Below, piece after piece: positions 17,160-28,021 of a stretch of 64,000 nucleotides of DNA. The position numbers and the translations under genes were made by a program. The notes below the pieces were generated by a model. The model had not been told where the DNA came from and made no database searches. It saw nothing but the letters and a program-made list of their open reading frames with translations. The DNA is from Emergomyces orientalis (lineage: Eukaryota; Ascomycota; Eurotiomycetes; Onygenales; Ajellomycetaceae). The stretch spans positions 372,001 through 436,000 of the forward strand of contig MOWL01000088.1 of assembly GCA_002110485.1 (NCBI GenBank). Reading direction: 5' to 3'. The first letter of the stretch is position 1; each line of letters begins with the position of its first letter.

Positions 17160-19476
17160 GGTTTGGGTATCTTTCTATTGTAAGGATTGTTGGATATTTG
17201 CTGTGTAGTGCATACATACGCGTAGCAGATGTTGGCGTAGCTATGGTTGTAGCTGTTTTACAACGCGAAAAAGAAAACTGGTATACCCGTTATGCGCCTA
17301 TGGAAAGAGATGGGGAAAAACTGATATAATAGATCTCAGATCTCACAAAGTGGAGAGAGTGTTTATCAACGGATGAAAAATGACCCCGTCGAATCAGAAG
17401 GGAGGAGTAGACTTATATATCCTACTGAGCTGGGGGATCACTCGACAAGGCGTGCTATTGCTTTGTCAATCTATCATGCAAAAGTAAAAACTCAAGAATG
17501 TTCTTTAGAAGAAGAGAGATTCATTGATTTCACCCCTAAGGGATTCCTTGTGAGGGATGGATGGATATAGATAGATGAATCCTTGAGTATTATCTATATG
17601 GCTAGACGATAAATAACGGGACGATGTGAAGTCTTTCCCCTTGAGTGTGCCTTTCATGTTGTATGACTGACTAAAAACCCCCTTTTTCAGCCTCCCATGT
17701 ATATATCACACACGCCCTACGAAGCATCCGCAGTTCTTCATACCAGGGAAGTTGGCCACATAGTATATCTTGCCCCTGCTTTTTATATTTTAAAAGTAGA
17801 GAGGCACAATATATATGGGATATATATGGGAGGGAAATAAGATTAACAAGGAAAACAAACAAGGGGCCGTCTCACTCGTCCAAGCAGACGAGCAAATATC
17901 TAGGAAAAGAAGGGGAATTGATTTTGATTTCAAACTAGGGGAAAAAAGAAAGGAGAGCAGAAAGGAGAATGTTATATTCGGGGAGAATACAACATTCTGA
18001 TAAATAACATAGTATGAGGAAAGAATTTGTCTGTAATTGAAGAGGAGGGAATAAATAAACGAAAATTGCCATGCATCAAGCCTCAAGCATGGAAAAGAAA
18101 AAAAAGAAAAAATCGCGAAAACAACACTTCCCAAACCAAAACTTGGTGGAAAAGATATTAATAAATCATTCCAAGCCTCTTTTTCATGATGAAAATATTC
18201 TTATTCTATTTGACATTCCTTTCTCGTTTTCTCTTCTTGTTCTTAATCATTATTTTTTTAAACGTCATCTGCAGGTCATGTATTGTACGTGTCCTTACTC
18301 CGACTTATGCTCCCCCTCCCTAACCTTTCTGTCGAAACATCTATTCGCGGTTGGATATCACACCACCGAAATCCCGTCGAATGGAAAATGATTTAAAAAA
18401 CAATTAAATAAAGCTAAAATAAATATCTCTTTTATGCATCACATCACAGTCATGAAGAAACGCAAACATAACTACGTACCCATACAGACGGAGGGAAATT
18501 AAAAAAAAGAAGTTAGGAAAAAGAGCTGGAAATTGAAAAAAAAGGGACAAGTCAAAAGGAACTAATGAAATAATGAAATAGAAGTAATTCGAGATGGAAT
18601 TTAATGGAGAAAACTCATATCATAAGACGGAAGATAGAAAACATATCAAACGTAAAAGAGAAGCCACGTTTAAAGAGCAACCATAGCAGACGGGACGGAA
18701 AAACAGCAACAAAGGGAAAAATAAACCCCTGCCCCCCACATACACACATAAGCTTTAGGAAAACGTAACCGAAGCGCAAGCAAGCCAAAGCAAGCAAGCG
18801 GGCCACATGGAAACAAGATTAAAATAAAGCATGTAACAAAAAAAAAAAAAAGCTTTAAAAACCTCCCACACGCACGAGGAAGAGTCCTCTCTTTTTTCCT
18901 CTTTTCTTCTAGTGTCATAAAACAAAAAAAGGAGATAAAAAAGGGGAAATTCGCACGCAAAACAAAAAAAACAAGACAGCAAAAAAAAAAAAAAAATTCT
19001 TTTCCGTTGCCGTGCGAGTTTTTTTAAGTTGCCCTATGCCAAAGCGCTTTAAGGAAAAATGCATCCATGCAGCCATGCCCAGTCATAGGAGGAGGAAAAA
19101 CCGGGTGAAAAAAAAGCACAAAAACGACAAGTTACAATGAAACCCAACGATACCGATACCACTTTTTTCTTTTTTAAAGGAACGGGACGGGACGGGAAGG
19201 CAAGGGAAGGTGAAGAAAATTGATAAGACGGAGACCGAAGGATAAGAAGGAAAAGAGGACGAAAAAAAAAGAAATCCGCCAAATTTGGTTATCCACTATA
19301 AACAAAACCAGGGGTGTTTGTAAAGCGTTATTGAGAGAATTTTCTTTTTATTCTGGTGAAAGGGAGAAAACGTGATGGGATAAATTAAAAGACACCCCGA
19401 GCTTTGAGGGATCATAGCAGGCATAGACAAGATGAGGGGATTTCGAGGGAATTTTTGGACATTTTTTTGGATTTGT
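17160..19476. other. 2.3-kb gene-free stretch downstream of eIF4A
   Basis: This AT-rich, A/T-homopolymer-rich DNA holds the promoter of the coiled-coil gene (an ACGCGT box at 17218-17223 lies 59 bp before its ATG) and the 3' flank of eIF4A. Open frames are short, hydrophobic and compositionally biased. A long 3' UTR or an unannotated non-coding RNA is possible, but I see no specific evidence. Confidence 0.5.
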
Positions 19477-21029
19477 TTAGATGAGGTCTGTTATTAGGAT
19501 TATTAGCAAAGGAATCTTCTATCCAAGGGGTTTTTGGGGAAGTTTAAAAACATACCAGCAACGTTCATTGGCATCTCCTCGATCTGAGTGCTGTAGAACT
19601 GCTCGATTTCTCTCATCATGCGGACATCGTCAGCGGTGACGAAGTTGATGGCAACACCCTTCCGGCCGAAACGTCCACCACGACCGATACGATGGATGTA
19701 GTTTTCACGGTTGGCGGGCAGGTCGTAGTTGATGACCAGGGAGACTTGCTGGACATCAATACCACGGGCGAGTAGGTCAGTGGCAATGAGGACACGGGAT
19801 GAGCCAGAGCGGAACTCCTTCATGATAACATCACGCTGGGACTGTTCCATATCACCGTGCATGGCAGAGACGGTGAAGTCACGGGCGGTCAGTTTGTCAG
19901 TCAGCCAATCAACCTTTCTCCTGGTGTTGCAGAAGATGACGGCCTGAGTAATGGTGACGGTCTCATAGAGATCAGAGAGGGTGTCAAGCTTCCACTCTTC
20001 CTTCTCAACAGCAATATAAAACTGCTTGATGCCTTCAAGGGTAAGCTCCGCCTTCTTCACCAAGATACGAACGGGGTCGCGCATGAACTTGGTAGTGACC
20101 TCCAACACATCCTGAGGCATGGTGGCAGAGAGCAGGACAACCTGGGTAGATTGGGGCAGGAATTGGAAGATATCATAGATTTGCTCGGTGAAACCGTGCT
20201 AGAATTTAGGATTAGAAATGAAAGCTCTTCAAATGAAACAGTAGCGTTGAATTAAACTTACAGAAAGCATCTCATCGGCCTCGTCAAGGACGAACATCTT
20301 CATGTGGTCAGTCTTGAGGACGCGGCGCTGGATCATGTCCTGGACACGGCCAGGAGTGCCGACAACGACCTGGGGACCCTCCTGGAGAGCCTTCATGTCC
20401 TCACGCACGCTGATACCACCGATACAAGCATGGCATTCAATGCTCATGAAGTCACCAATAGCAACAACAACTTTCTGGATCTGCTGGGCAAGCTCACGGG
20501 TAGGAGCAAGGATCAGAGCCTGGCAAGCCTTGAGATTGGTGTCAACCTTCTGCAGTGCAGAGATGGAGAAAGTGGCAGTTTTGCCAGTTCCAGACTGAGC
20601 CTGGGCAATAACATCGGAGCCTGCATTTTGTGTTACTATTTTCTGCAGTTTCTTGGAGTTCGGTATTAATTTACGCACCCTTGATAACGGGCATGATAGC
20701 GCGCTGCTGGATAGCAGAAGGGCGCTCAAAACCGTAGGCATAGACACCTCGGAGAAGCTCAGCGCGGAGGTTCATAGCATCAAAGGAGTCAGTGATTTCA
20801 TCATAGTTGGATTCAATTTGTCCTGTTTGAGGGAAATCTTTTTGTTAGCATATTATTCTTCTCTTATTCAACAAGTTTTGACATTTATATGAATGAGGCA
20901 TTGCTGCTAGAAAGACAAAAAAGAAAACCCCTTCACTGTGCAAGAAAGATGTGAAGAACAGAAAAAATGAGAAAAGAGATAAAGCATACCTTCTGGGATC
21001 TCTTCGAGACCCTTATCGTTGGAAGCCAT
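19477..21029 (-). CDS. TIF1: translation initiation factor eIF4A, DEAD-box RNA helicase
   Basis: Five exons, complement of 21029-20990, 20822-20679, 20620-20262, 20198-19556 and 19487-19477, give 398 residues, the usual eIF4A size. Motifs in order: Q motif region (FERPSAIQQRAIMP), Walker A AQSGTGKT, PTRELAQQ, GG and TPGR, DEAD (VLDEADEML), SAT, then the second RecA domain with ARGIDVQ and HRIGRGGRFGRKG. eIF4A unwinds mRNA 5' leaders within eIF4F in the cytoplasm. The N-terminus [20 protein letters not shown] is typical of the fungal protein. The last coding exon is only 11 nt and supplies the final Asp-Leu-Ile and stop. Without it, intron sequence would add about 17 wrong residues. Confidence 0.96.
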
Positions 21030-21891
21030 GATTGCGAGGTGGTAGTTTTGAGATCACAGGCCGAAGCTGTGATCGTGGTGATGAGGGGTGGGTTGGAAAA
21101 AAAAAAAAAAAAATAGCACTGGGTGGGAAAAAGAGGCCTAGCGATCCGTGCTGGGTCCTGTGAAAAGACGTTTCGTGGGGTGTAAACCGCAAAAAACTAG
21201 AACCTATACTCTCTGAAGACGAGAGTAGAACTGGAACTAGGAGTTATAGCTAACTCTGGGATATTTATTGATGCGAGTGGTTGTTGAAGTGTTGTGTGTG
21301 AAGTGTAGAGAAGAGAAGAGAAGAGAAGAAGAGAGAGAGAGAAAAGCCAGGAGGAGGAAGGAAAAAATTAAAAAAAAATTATTATGGTAGGTTTGGTTTG
21401 ACTTTTTGGGTTTAGTTAACACCTCTTTTTTTTTTTTTTTTTTTTTTGCCTGTAACAAATTTTCAGGTCTAGCGCGGGACAGGAAAAAAGAAAGGAAAAT
21501 TTGAGAGAAAAAAATTAAAAAAAATTGAAATAAAAATAAAAATTGGAACAACAAGAACACTGAAAATTGCCTCTTGAATTTTTTGAAACTGTTACTATGT
21601 CCCTGGTATGTAACTCTGCCTCGCCACTGACCCTGTTTTATTCCTATTTTAATTATTCCCCCCACGGACATGACAGACAAAAGATACCTTACCGTTCCAT
21701 TCCATTTCAGATTAAACTCCAAAGTTGGTTTTTTGACAAGTTAAAAAACTGCAAAATTTCCTGCCAAGTAACTAATATTGCCGCTTTTGGTTGAGCTTTT
21801 GGGGTTTAGGGCTTGGTAACTGGGTAAGGGTTCGCGACAACGATATCAGATATCTATCATATTCACAGATAAATTAATTACACATTTCCAA
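21030..21891. other. divergent promoter of eIF4A and the F-box/JmjC gene
   Basis: The region holds A17 (21097-21113), an AGAGA-rich stretch (about 21304-21343) and T22 (21426-21447). GA and poly(dA:dT) tracts of this kind keep nucleosomes off strong promoters, which fits a highly expressed gene such as eIF4A. No coding exon is visible. Confidence 0.55.
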
Positions 21892-24005
21892 ATGACAACG
21901 ATGACTCCCCCTCAGTCTGGTCATCAACAGTCATTTCAAGGCTGCAACGCGACTACTACCACGGATGTCACAGACCGTACTGTTCAGAACTTGCATGACT
22001 CACGGCCAATTGACGATACGGACTTGGACTTGGACGTGGATGTCGATGTCGATGTCATTCCTCCACATCCTCTGGGAGTCAAACCTTCAGGAAATGCCCT
22101 AACAGCTACCCACAATATCCGCCATGCAATCGGCCCCCTGGCTGTACTGTCAGATGAACTGATCATCCTGCTGCTGGAGTGTCTGGATAGCGCTTCTTTG
22201 TTGCGCCTGGGGGCGACGTGTAAGGCGCTGTATGCTTTCACGAGGGCGGAGGAGCTGTGGAAGGCCCTTTTCATCGAGTAAGGAATTTTTTTCTTTCTCT
22301 TTTCTTTTTGGACCAAGGTACTTAACTTGGCGCTCTTTTTTGGTTCTGGTTTTGATGTTTGTTTTGTTTTTACTTCGGTTTTGTTTTAGTTTATCAAGGG
22401 TTTCCGCAATTGCAATGAATTATATCGACTCCTGGATTAAAACAGGAAGCTTGGGCCTTATACATACGTTTCCAAGAAACATGATATTAAAAGGGGAGCG
22501 AGAGAGAATTCTTAAATATGCACATATATCAAGATATATTATATCTGCTTGCATTATACTATCTAAATAATACACAGTGATTGGGACATGTCATATCATC
22601 CACATTTTACTAATCTCCTCCCAGGAACCCTCCCAAAAACTTCACATGGCGCGGTACCTGGCAGGCAACATATCTCAACTTGCCCGCCACCAAAATCGGC
22701 TCACCAGACTGTTCACATCTCTATTCTGACGTCCTCCACAGGCCCTTCTACTGCGCCCATGTCTCCCTCAAAACCTACACAACCAACATACCCGCTCGCA
22801 ATCAAATCCCCCGCTTACAAAACCTCACCCTGTCAGAATTCCAAGAATCCTGGATCAACAGACCCTTCATTCTCACTGAGCCCGTGAAATCCTGGCCAGC
22901 TTACAAGGACTGGTCAATAGAATACTTACTGGAACGATATGGCGATACCAGCTTCCGCGCAGAAGCCGTCGACTGGCCATTGAAGACCTACGTAGAGTAC
23001 ATGAACAACAACACTGATGAAAGCCCCTTGTACCTCTTCGATCGTAGCTTCGTGGAGAAGATGGACTTACCTACCATCAACGCCAGCACCGTCGCCACCA
23101 CCAATGCTTCTTCTCCTGATACCAATGGCACCACCCCCAGCAGCAGCAAACCCCAACCCGCTTACACCCCGCCAGCCCCTTTCACCGAAGACCTCTTCTC
23201 CGCCCTCGGCCCCGACCGCCCCGATAACCGCTGGCTAATCATCGGCCCCCCCCGCAGCGGCAGCACCTTCCATAAAGACCCCAACGCCACCAGCGCCTGG
23301 AACGCCGTTCTGCGCGGCTCTAAGTACTGGACCATGTTCCCTAGTAATGCCGCTGGCACTTCTAATACCAATACCAGCACAGGTACAGGCGCAGGCGCAG
23401 TGCTGCCCCCACCACCAGGCGTCTACGTCTCCGCCGATCAAAGCGAGGTAACATCTCCGCTCAGCATTGCGGAATGGTTTCTGGGCTTCCATGATGCGGC
23501 GCGGAGGATGCATGGGTGCGTTGAGGGGATTTGTGGGGAGGGTGAGGTGTTGCATGTGCCGTCGGGGTGGTGGCATTTGGTTGTGAACTTAGAGGATGGA
23601 GACGGAGAGGGGTGCGATGTTGGTAATAGTAGTAGTAGTAGAGGAGGAGGAGGAGGGCTTGGTGGTGTAATAGCCATTACGCAAAACTTCGTCCCGAGGG
23701 GACATCTTGTGGATGTTCTTGGGTTTTTGAGTGGGAAGAGAGGTCAGGTTTCGGGGTTTAGGGGAGGGGTTGAAGATCCGTTTGGGTTGTTTGTGGAGAG
23801 GTTGAAGGGGGTTGAGCCCGGGTTGGTGGAGGAGGCGTTGAGAGAGATGGAGAGGGAGAGGGAGGGGAGGAAGAGGAAGTGGGATGAGGTTGTGAAGGGG
23901 CCTGTGGGTGTTGAGGGCGACGGGGAGGGTGATGGTGAGACGGGTGAAGGGGGTGGGTTTAGTTTTGGGTTTGGAGATGAGGGGAGTGATACTGAGATTC
24001 CTTGA
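21892..24005 (+). CDS. F-box plus JmjC-domain oxygenase-like protein
   Basis: Two exons (21892-22277 and 22625-24005) give 588 residues. An F-box lies at about residues 78-128 (IGPLAVLSDELIILLLECLD, then LLRLGATCKALYAF), so the protein may dock on Skp1 in an SCF ligase. A JmjC domain of the JMJD6 branch follows: FILTEPVKSWPAYKDWS, the iron ligands HKD in FHKDPNATSAWNAVLRG, and the distal histidine in VPSGWWHLVVNLED, then AITQNFV. These imply Fe(II)/2-oxoglutarate-dependent oxygenase chemistry, probably hydroxylation or demethylation; the substrate is unknown. The same domain pair occurs in other fungi and plants. Low-complexity Ser/Thr and Gly insertions split the domain. The C-terminal tail is Glu/Gly-rich. 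The 347-nt intron is long for this window. Confidence 0.87.
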
Positions 24006-24367
24006 CTTGGGGAAGTAGATGGGATATTATGTGTATTGGGTAGTTGTATCCCATAAAACACAAAAAGTAGGGGAGAGGTGTACATAAATTATTAGAACTG
24101 TATATATAAAAGATATTAAAGTTTGATTGATGACGCTCAAAACGGAAATACGAGAATTAACGATGTAACCCCCATCACTAAATAGATGAAGTCCCAGGCA
24201 GATACAAGTTAATCAGCACGGGATGTCAGATGCCCATACTGAATATAATCATGAACCACCACGCAAGGCAGACAGACATATATGTATACACATCTTGTGT
24301 GGGGTATGTAGCCTGACCGAACCAAACTCCATGCTAGGGGGTATCTGAATCCGGCAGGAGGCAACGA
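24006..24367. other. convergent 3' region
   Basis: It separates the 3' ends of the F-box/JmjC gene (+) and the copper transporter (-). It is AT-rich and no feature is seen. Confidence 0.6.
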
Positions 24368-25374
24368 TCAATGACAAGAAACAGACTTGGTCGCCTCGCC
24401 TCCAAACATTATGTACCCCAAAAATGCCCCAACGGCCACCGCAAGCATAACCCAGCCGTTATATGTCATGAAAAGAAGCCTGCATATACAAATACATATC
24501 AATATTGTTGCCGTAAGACCCCGTCCCCTGTCGGGAAAGAAACGAGAAAAAACTACAAAAGCGAAGGGAGAGTGGAGGAAACTCACATAATCATAAAGCT
24601 ATAAAATACCTGCACAGCGTAGAAGGCTGCAAGAACCAACTTGCCCCTCCGCCTCCTATTGGTCCGCGCTGCGAAGAGCAGTGAGCTAGCTGCTTCACCG
24701 TGGGTGTTGGTGTTGACAAGGAGGGGGGCATTGGAAGTGGGCAGCACGTTGTCATTGTCATTGATGGTATCCGGCGTCTCGTCATCTTCATTATTTCAGA
24801 AAGATATTTTGAGCCTCCAGGAGTACTGTGGGGTGGAGAAAGTATTCATTTCCTTTTTGCAATCTCACCAAAGGGAAAAGGGGTTTGCGGGAGGACGCGA
24901 TGTATGTATGTATCCGTGGTACAGGCGAGAGACACATAACAGAAAAGAAAACAAACGAAAGAAAAAATAAATATAACATACCAGATGTGTATCCTCCTGC
25001 ACCTGGTATCGTCCCATCTTTCAATGCCAATGCATGCCTTGCTTCATAACGGCGCGCCAGTGCGCGAACACCCTCGTAGCCAGCGGTCAGAAGCGCAATG
25101 GCAATGAGCGAGAAGATAAGAGAGAAGAGGCCTGTTATGCGCCATTGTTTGAATATTATACAAAGGTTATGTGAGGAGAAGGTGAAGTGCATCTAGATCA
25201 GCTAGTTAGTGCAATGTAAATAGATGCCATCTGGGTATCATAGTTGGAGAAAATGTGGAAACTCTATTATATATGTATATAAATGTGTGCACATACATTC
25301 ATGCTACATTGGTCACCCATGTCCATATCTCCATGGCCATGGTACATTCCGGCTTGATGCATGGAGTGGTCCAT
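24368..25374 (-). CDS. Ctr-family copper transporter
   Basis: Four exons, complement of 25374-25297, 25192-24982, 24785-24587 and 24479-24368, give 199 residues, normal for short fungal Ctr proteins. The 26-residue first exon encodes a Met/His-rich tail (MDHSMHQAGMYHGHGDMDMG) that binds copper outside the membrane. TM1 starts near MHFTFSSHNLCIIF and runs through SLIFSLIAIALLTAGYEGVR. A cytosolic loop of about 75 residues follows. TM2 contains the MxxxM copper gate (MLLFM), and TM3 has the GxxxG packing motif (GAFLG). The protein ends Cys-His, a C-terminal motif that can receive copper. It imports Cu(I) as a trimer, at the plasma or vacuolar membrane; which one is not decided by sequence. It is divergent from EAF6. 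Confidence 0.92.
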
Positions 25375-25651
25375 TATTTCGGGATATGTTTATATGTTTG
25401 TATAGTATGGGTGTGTATATTGGTGCCTGGAGAGCGGAGGCCAGGCGGGATACGCGGGAAGTATAAAGGGCTGGATAGATCGATTCAAGCGGCAACCCAA
25501 GCGTTATATAGTTCTCAGCTACCGCATCTAGTAGTTATCTCCTGAGCCAACTAAAGACAACTAAAGCAAAGAAGATGTGGTGGGACAGAAAAGCTGCACA
25601 GATCCCCATCCCGCTGTATAGTAGTCGTAGTATTGTATGCGATGTTGCAAA

Positions 25652-25669
25652 TGAGCAACTTTGAGCAGA
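25652..25669 (-). promoter_or_regulatory. paired Mac1/CuRE-like sites upstream of the copper transporter
   Basis: TGAGCAAC (25652-25659) and TGAGCAGA (25662-25669) repeat TGAGCA at exactly 10-bp spacing. The yeast Mac1 copper-response element is TTTGC[T/G]CA, whose complement is TGAGCAAA; each copy here differs at one base. They lie about 280-295 bp before the Ctr start codon. Mac1-controlled promoters usually carry paired sites. Function is inferred. Confidence 0.45.
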
Positions 25670-25686
25670 TTACCTAACCTCTGACG

Positions 25687-25713
25687 CTGCAAACACTGCA
25701 AACACTGCAAACA
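25687..25713. repeat. 9-bp tandem repeat CTGCAAACA x3
   Basis: Three perfect head-to-tail copies lie 18 bp beyond the paired TGAGCA sites in the Ctr/EAF6 promoter. Confidence 0.9.
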
Positions 25714-26004
25714 GGAAGTTGTACCAGTCCCAACGTGGACTAGCGGAAATCTCTCCAGGAATCCAATCATTTTCCCGATCAGGAAAGCATCATAGCTTCA
25801 ACTTGGCCCAAAGCTAATGGACACTCACTCACTCAACTCGCTCGCTTTAAACTAATACAGTAGACAAGACTCTCTCCATTCACTCATCACCACCCCCTTT
25901 GTTATTTTTCTACCCTTTGCACTTTCAGAGGTTTCTTTGCTTTCTCAATCGGCATATCTTTTAAATCTACAATCGCCAACCCTTCTAAACGCAACCGACC
26001 GTCC

Positions 26005-27090
26005 ATGACAGAAAACATTCCGCCCGCAACCGCCGCCGCGGGGAGCGGTCCTAATGGCGCCCCCGCTGGTTCTGGGCCAGAACAAATGCAAAACCGCGGG
26101 ATCCCATACTACGAGAAGCTGAGACGCGAACTGAGAGAAACAATACAAAAGAAGCGGTTAATGGATAAGAATATGGTATGTATTTGTAGTTCCTTTCCTT
26201 CCTCACTCATTCCGTTACAAACTCAGATTCCACGCCTTCATGACAAGCAGTTCCTACACCAGCAACAGCAGAAATACAGGGGCACAGACCTTGCTAACCG
26301 TTCTATCCAGGCCGCCCTGGAAGAATCCATATACCGTTTCGAGCAATCCTACCTCGAAGAAACCGGCGCGGGAAACATTATTAAAGGATTCGACAATTAC
26401 ATCAAGGGCTCTTCTGGCGTGTCCGGGGTTGGTCTGGGGAGCAGTCTTGGATCGATGACCGGTGGTAGCGGCACGGGCGGTCCCGCCACGCGAAGAAAAA
26501 CAGCTGTCCAAGACAGTGACCGGGTGTTCTCGCGAAGTTCGGCCAGTTTTATGAGAGTGCGTTCTTTCGTAGCGTCCCTTTCTTTCTACACATAGCCCTC
26601 TCTCTCCCACCCCCTCTCCTGCCATCCTGCCACTCTTCCAATTTACTATGCCTTGAACTAACACATAATAATATGACAGGACTCCCCCGCCCCCTCGAGC
26701 GCAAACACAACCCCTTCCCACGCCCCAACCCCCACCTCTGCCTCCATCCCCGGACTGAACAGAGATAACAGCAATAGCGTTAGAGATAAAGATAACAACA
26801 ACATCAATAATAATAATAATAATAATAGCAATATATCCGCCGCCAGCAGCGTTAAAGGAAACACGAATAAGAAGAATAAAAAATCATCAGCAGCTGCGAA
26901 CGCCAACGCAAATACCAACGCAAATACAAATGCAAATGCGAACGCAAACGCAAACGTAAACGCAAATGGTGATACGAATTCGAGTGGTGGGAGGGGGAGG
27001 GAGCGGGAGAGGGACGAGGATGATGATGCCGAGTCAGGGAATAATAAGCAGCCTGTCAAGAGGCTAAAGATTACGTATGGGAGGGACTGA
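26005..27090 (+). CDS. EAF6: NuA4 histone acetyltransferase subunit Eaf6
   Basis: Three exons (26005-26175, 26311-26556, 26680-27090) give 275 residues in frame. The conserved Eaf6 core is clear: RGIPYYEKLRRELRETIQKK near residue 32, a coiled coil running into LEESIYRFEQSYLEET, then GNIIKGFDNYIKGSSG and RRKTAVQDSDRVFSRSSAS. Eaf6 is a small coiled-coil subunit of NuA4 (and of NuA3 in yeast) that supports histone H4/H3 acetylation in the nucleus. The C-terminal exon is low complexity: an Asn run of seven, then an Asn-Ala/Asn-Thr repeat of about 26 residues, and a final acidic/basic tail KQPVKRLKITYGRD that could carry a nuclear signal. Such expansion is not part of the family core. Confidence 0.93.
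26899..26966. repeat. AACGCA-type hexanucleotide repeat in EAF6
   Basis: About eleven imperfect AAYGCN units encode the Asn-Ala repeat of Eaf6. The third-base variety (AAC/AAT, GCA/GCC/GCG) suggests the repeat is maintained or old rather than a fresh slippage event. Confidence 0.8.
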
Positions 27091-28021
27091 GCGGGGTTGT
27101 TACGATCGGTATATTTGTTCGTATATTTCGGGGGGCCTTCTTTTTTATCACTGGGAGTTTTCGGGTGGATTAAGGCGCTGGGCTTCTTCTCTATATTTAT
27201 TTATTTATTTATTTTTATTTTTATTTTTTGGCAAGGAATTGGGATGGAGGTTAGGGAAGTGGAGGAATTTTCTTTTCCAGCAAGAGAGAATTGAACCAAA
27301 AAGGAGGGAAGAATTACTAATACATGGGTTCATACATACGACGTCTACATAACTTACTCGACACGATCATGTTCTTTATTTCTATTTTATTACTCTTTTG
27401 CTTTCCGTTCGGAAAACGCGGTGTTTGGACCATGGCATTTACGATGATAGATATATAATACAGCTGTATATATATATGTTTTTTGCTTTCATTTTCTCAT
27501 GATAACCATAACTACCTAACTGCCTGGTCATTCCCTATTGAGTTTTCATTCTGGATGTTCGTGGGCCTGTTTTTCCAAAACGCCTCTGCTAGGATTCGCT
27601 ACCGAGGAGGGTACGCTCAGTTCCAAAAGCCCAGCAACATCCATATGTTTCCAGTAGCGAGGCCTTACTTGCAGGTATTGTGCCGTGGGGACCGAGAAAA
27701 AATATAAAGAAATAAAAATACTAGACCAGTCCACGGCCCTTCATTAACGACATTAACCTGCTCGATTTCATTCGCCATTCAGATGACAATGGGCGGCCGA
27801 GAAGGGAAAAATCAAGAAGAAAAGAAAAGCGAGACCGGAAACCCTAAAACATATCCCAAGTCCATCTCATGGTATTCGTCAAGCCAAGTCATACAACACC
27901 AAAGCATTCCATGACAGCAACTCGCAAGAGTCAAAATCCTAGTCTCAACAAAGCATGGTTTGTTTAACTACCACCCACCAATACCCCCCTTTGCAAACCA
28001 GATATAATTCAGTTCCCCCCC
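27091..28021. other. convergent 3' region between EAF6 and AMS1
   Basis: It contains an ATTT-rich run (about 27195-27225) and TA-rich DNA. Short open frames show no family features, so I call no gene. Confidence 0.55.

Larger units (their letters stand above)
25375..26004. other. divergent promoter of the copper transporter and EAF6
   Basis: A 630-bp shared upstream region. It contains the paired TGAGCA motifs and a 9-bp tandem repeat listed separately. No exon is apparent. Confidence 0.6.

Noticed and set aside
17671..19282. Several hydrophobic frames downstream of eIF4A
   Set aside because: Phe/Leu/Ser-rich translation of T-rich DNA with no conserved block.
21237..21722. 161-residue minus-strand frame in the eIF4A promoter
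   Set aside because: Composition follows T-tracts and GA repeats; no domain, and it lies in a divergent promoter.
23235..24085. Minus-strand Pro/Ser-rich frames under the JmjC gene
   Set aside because: Shadows of Gly- and Glu-rich coding on the plus strand.
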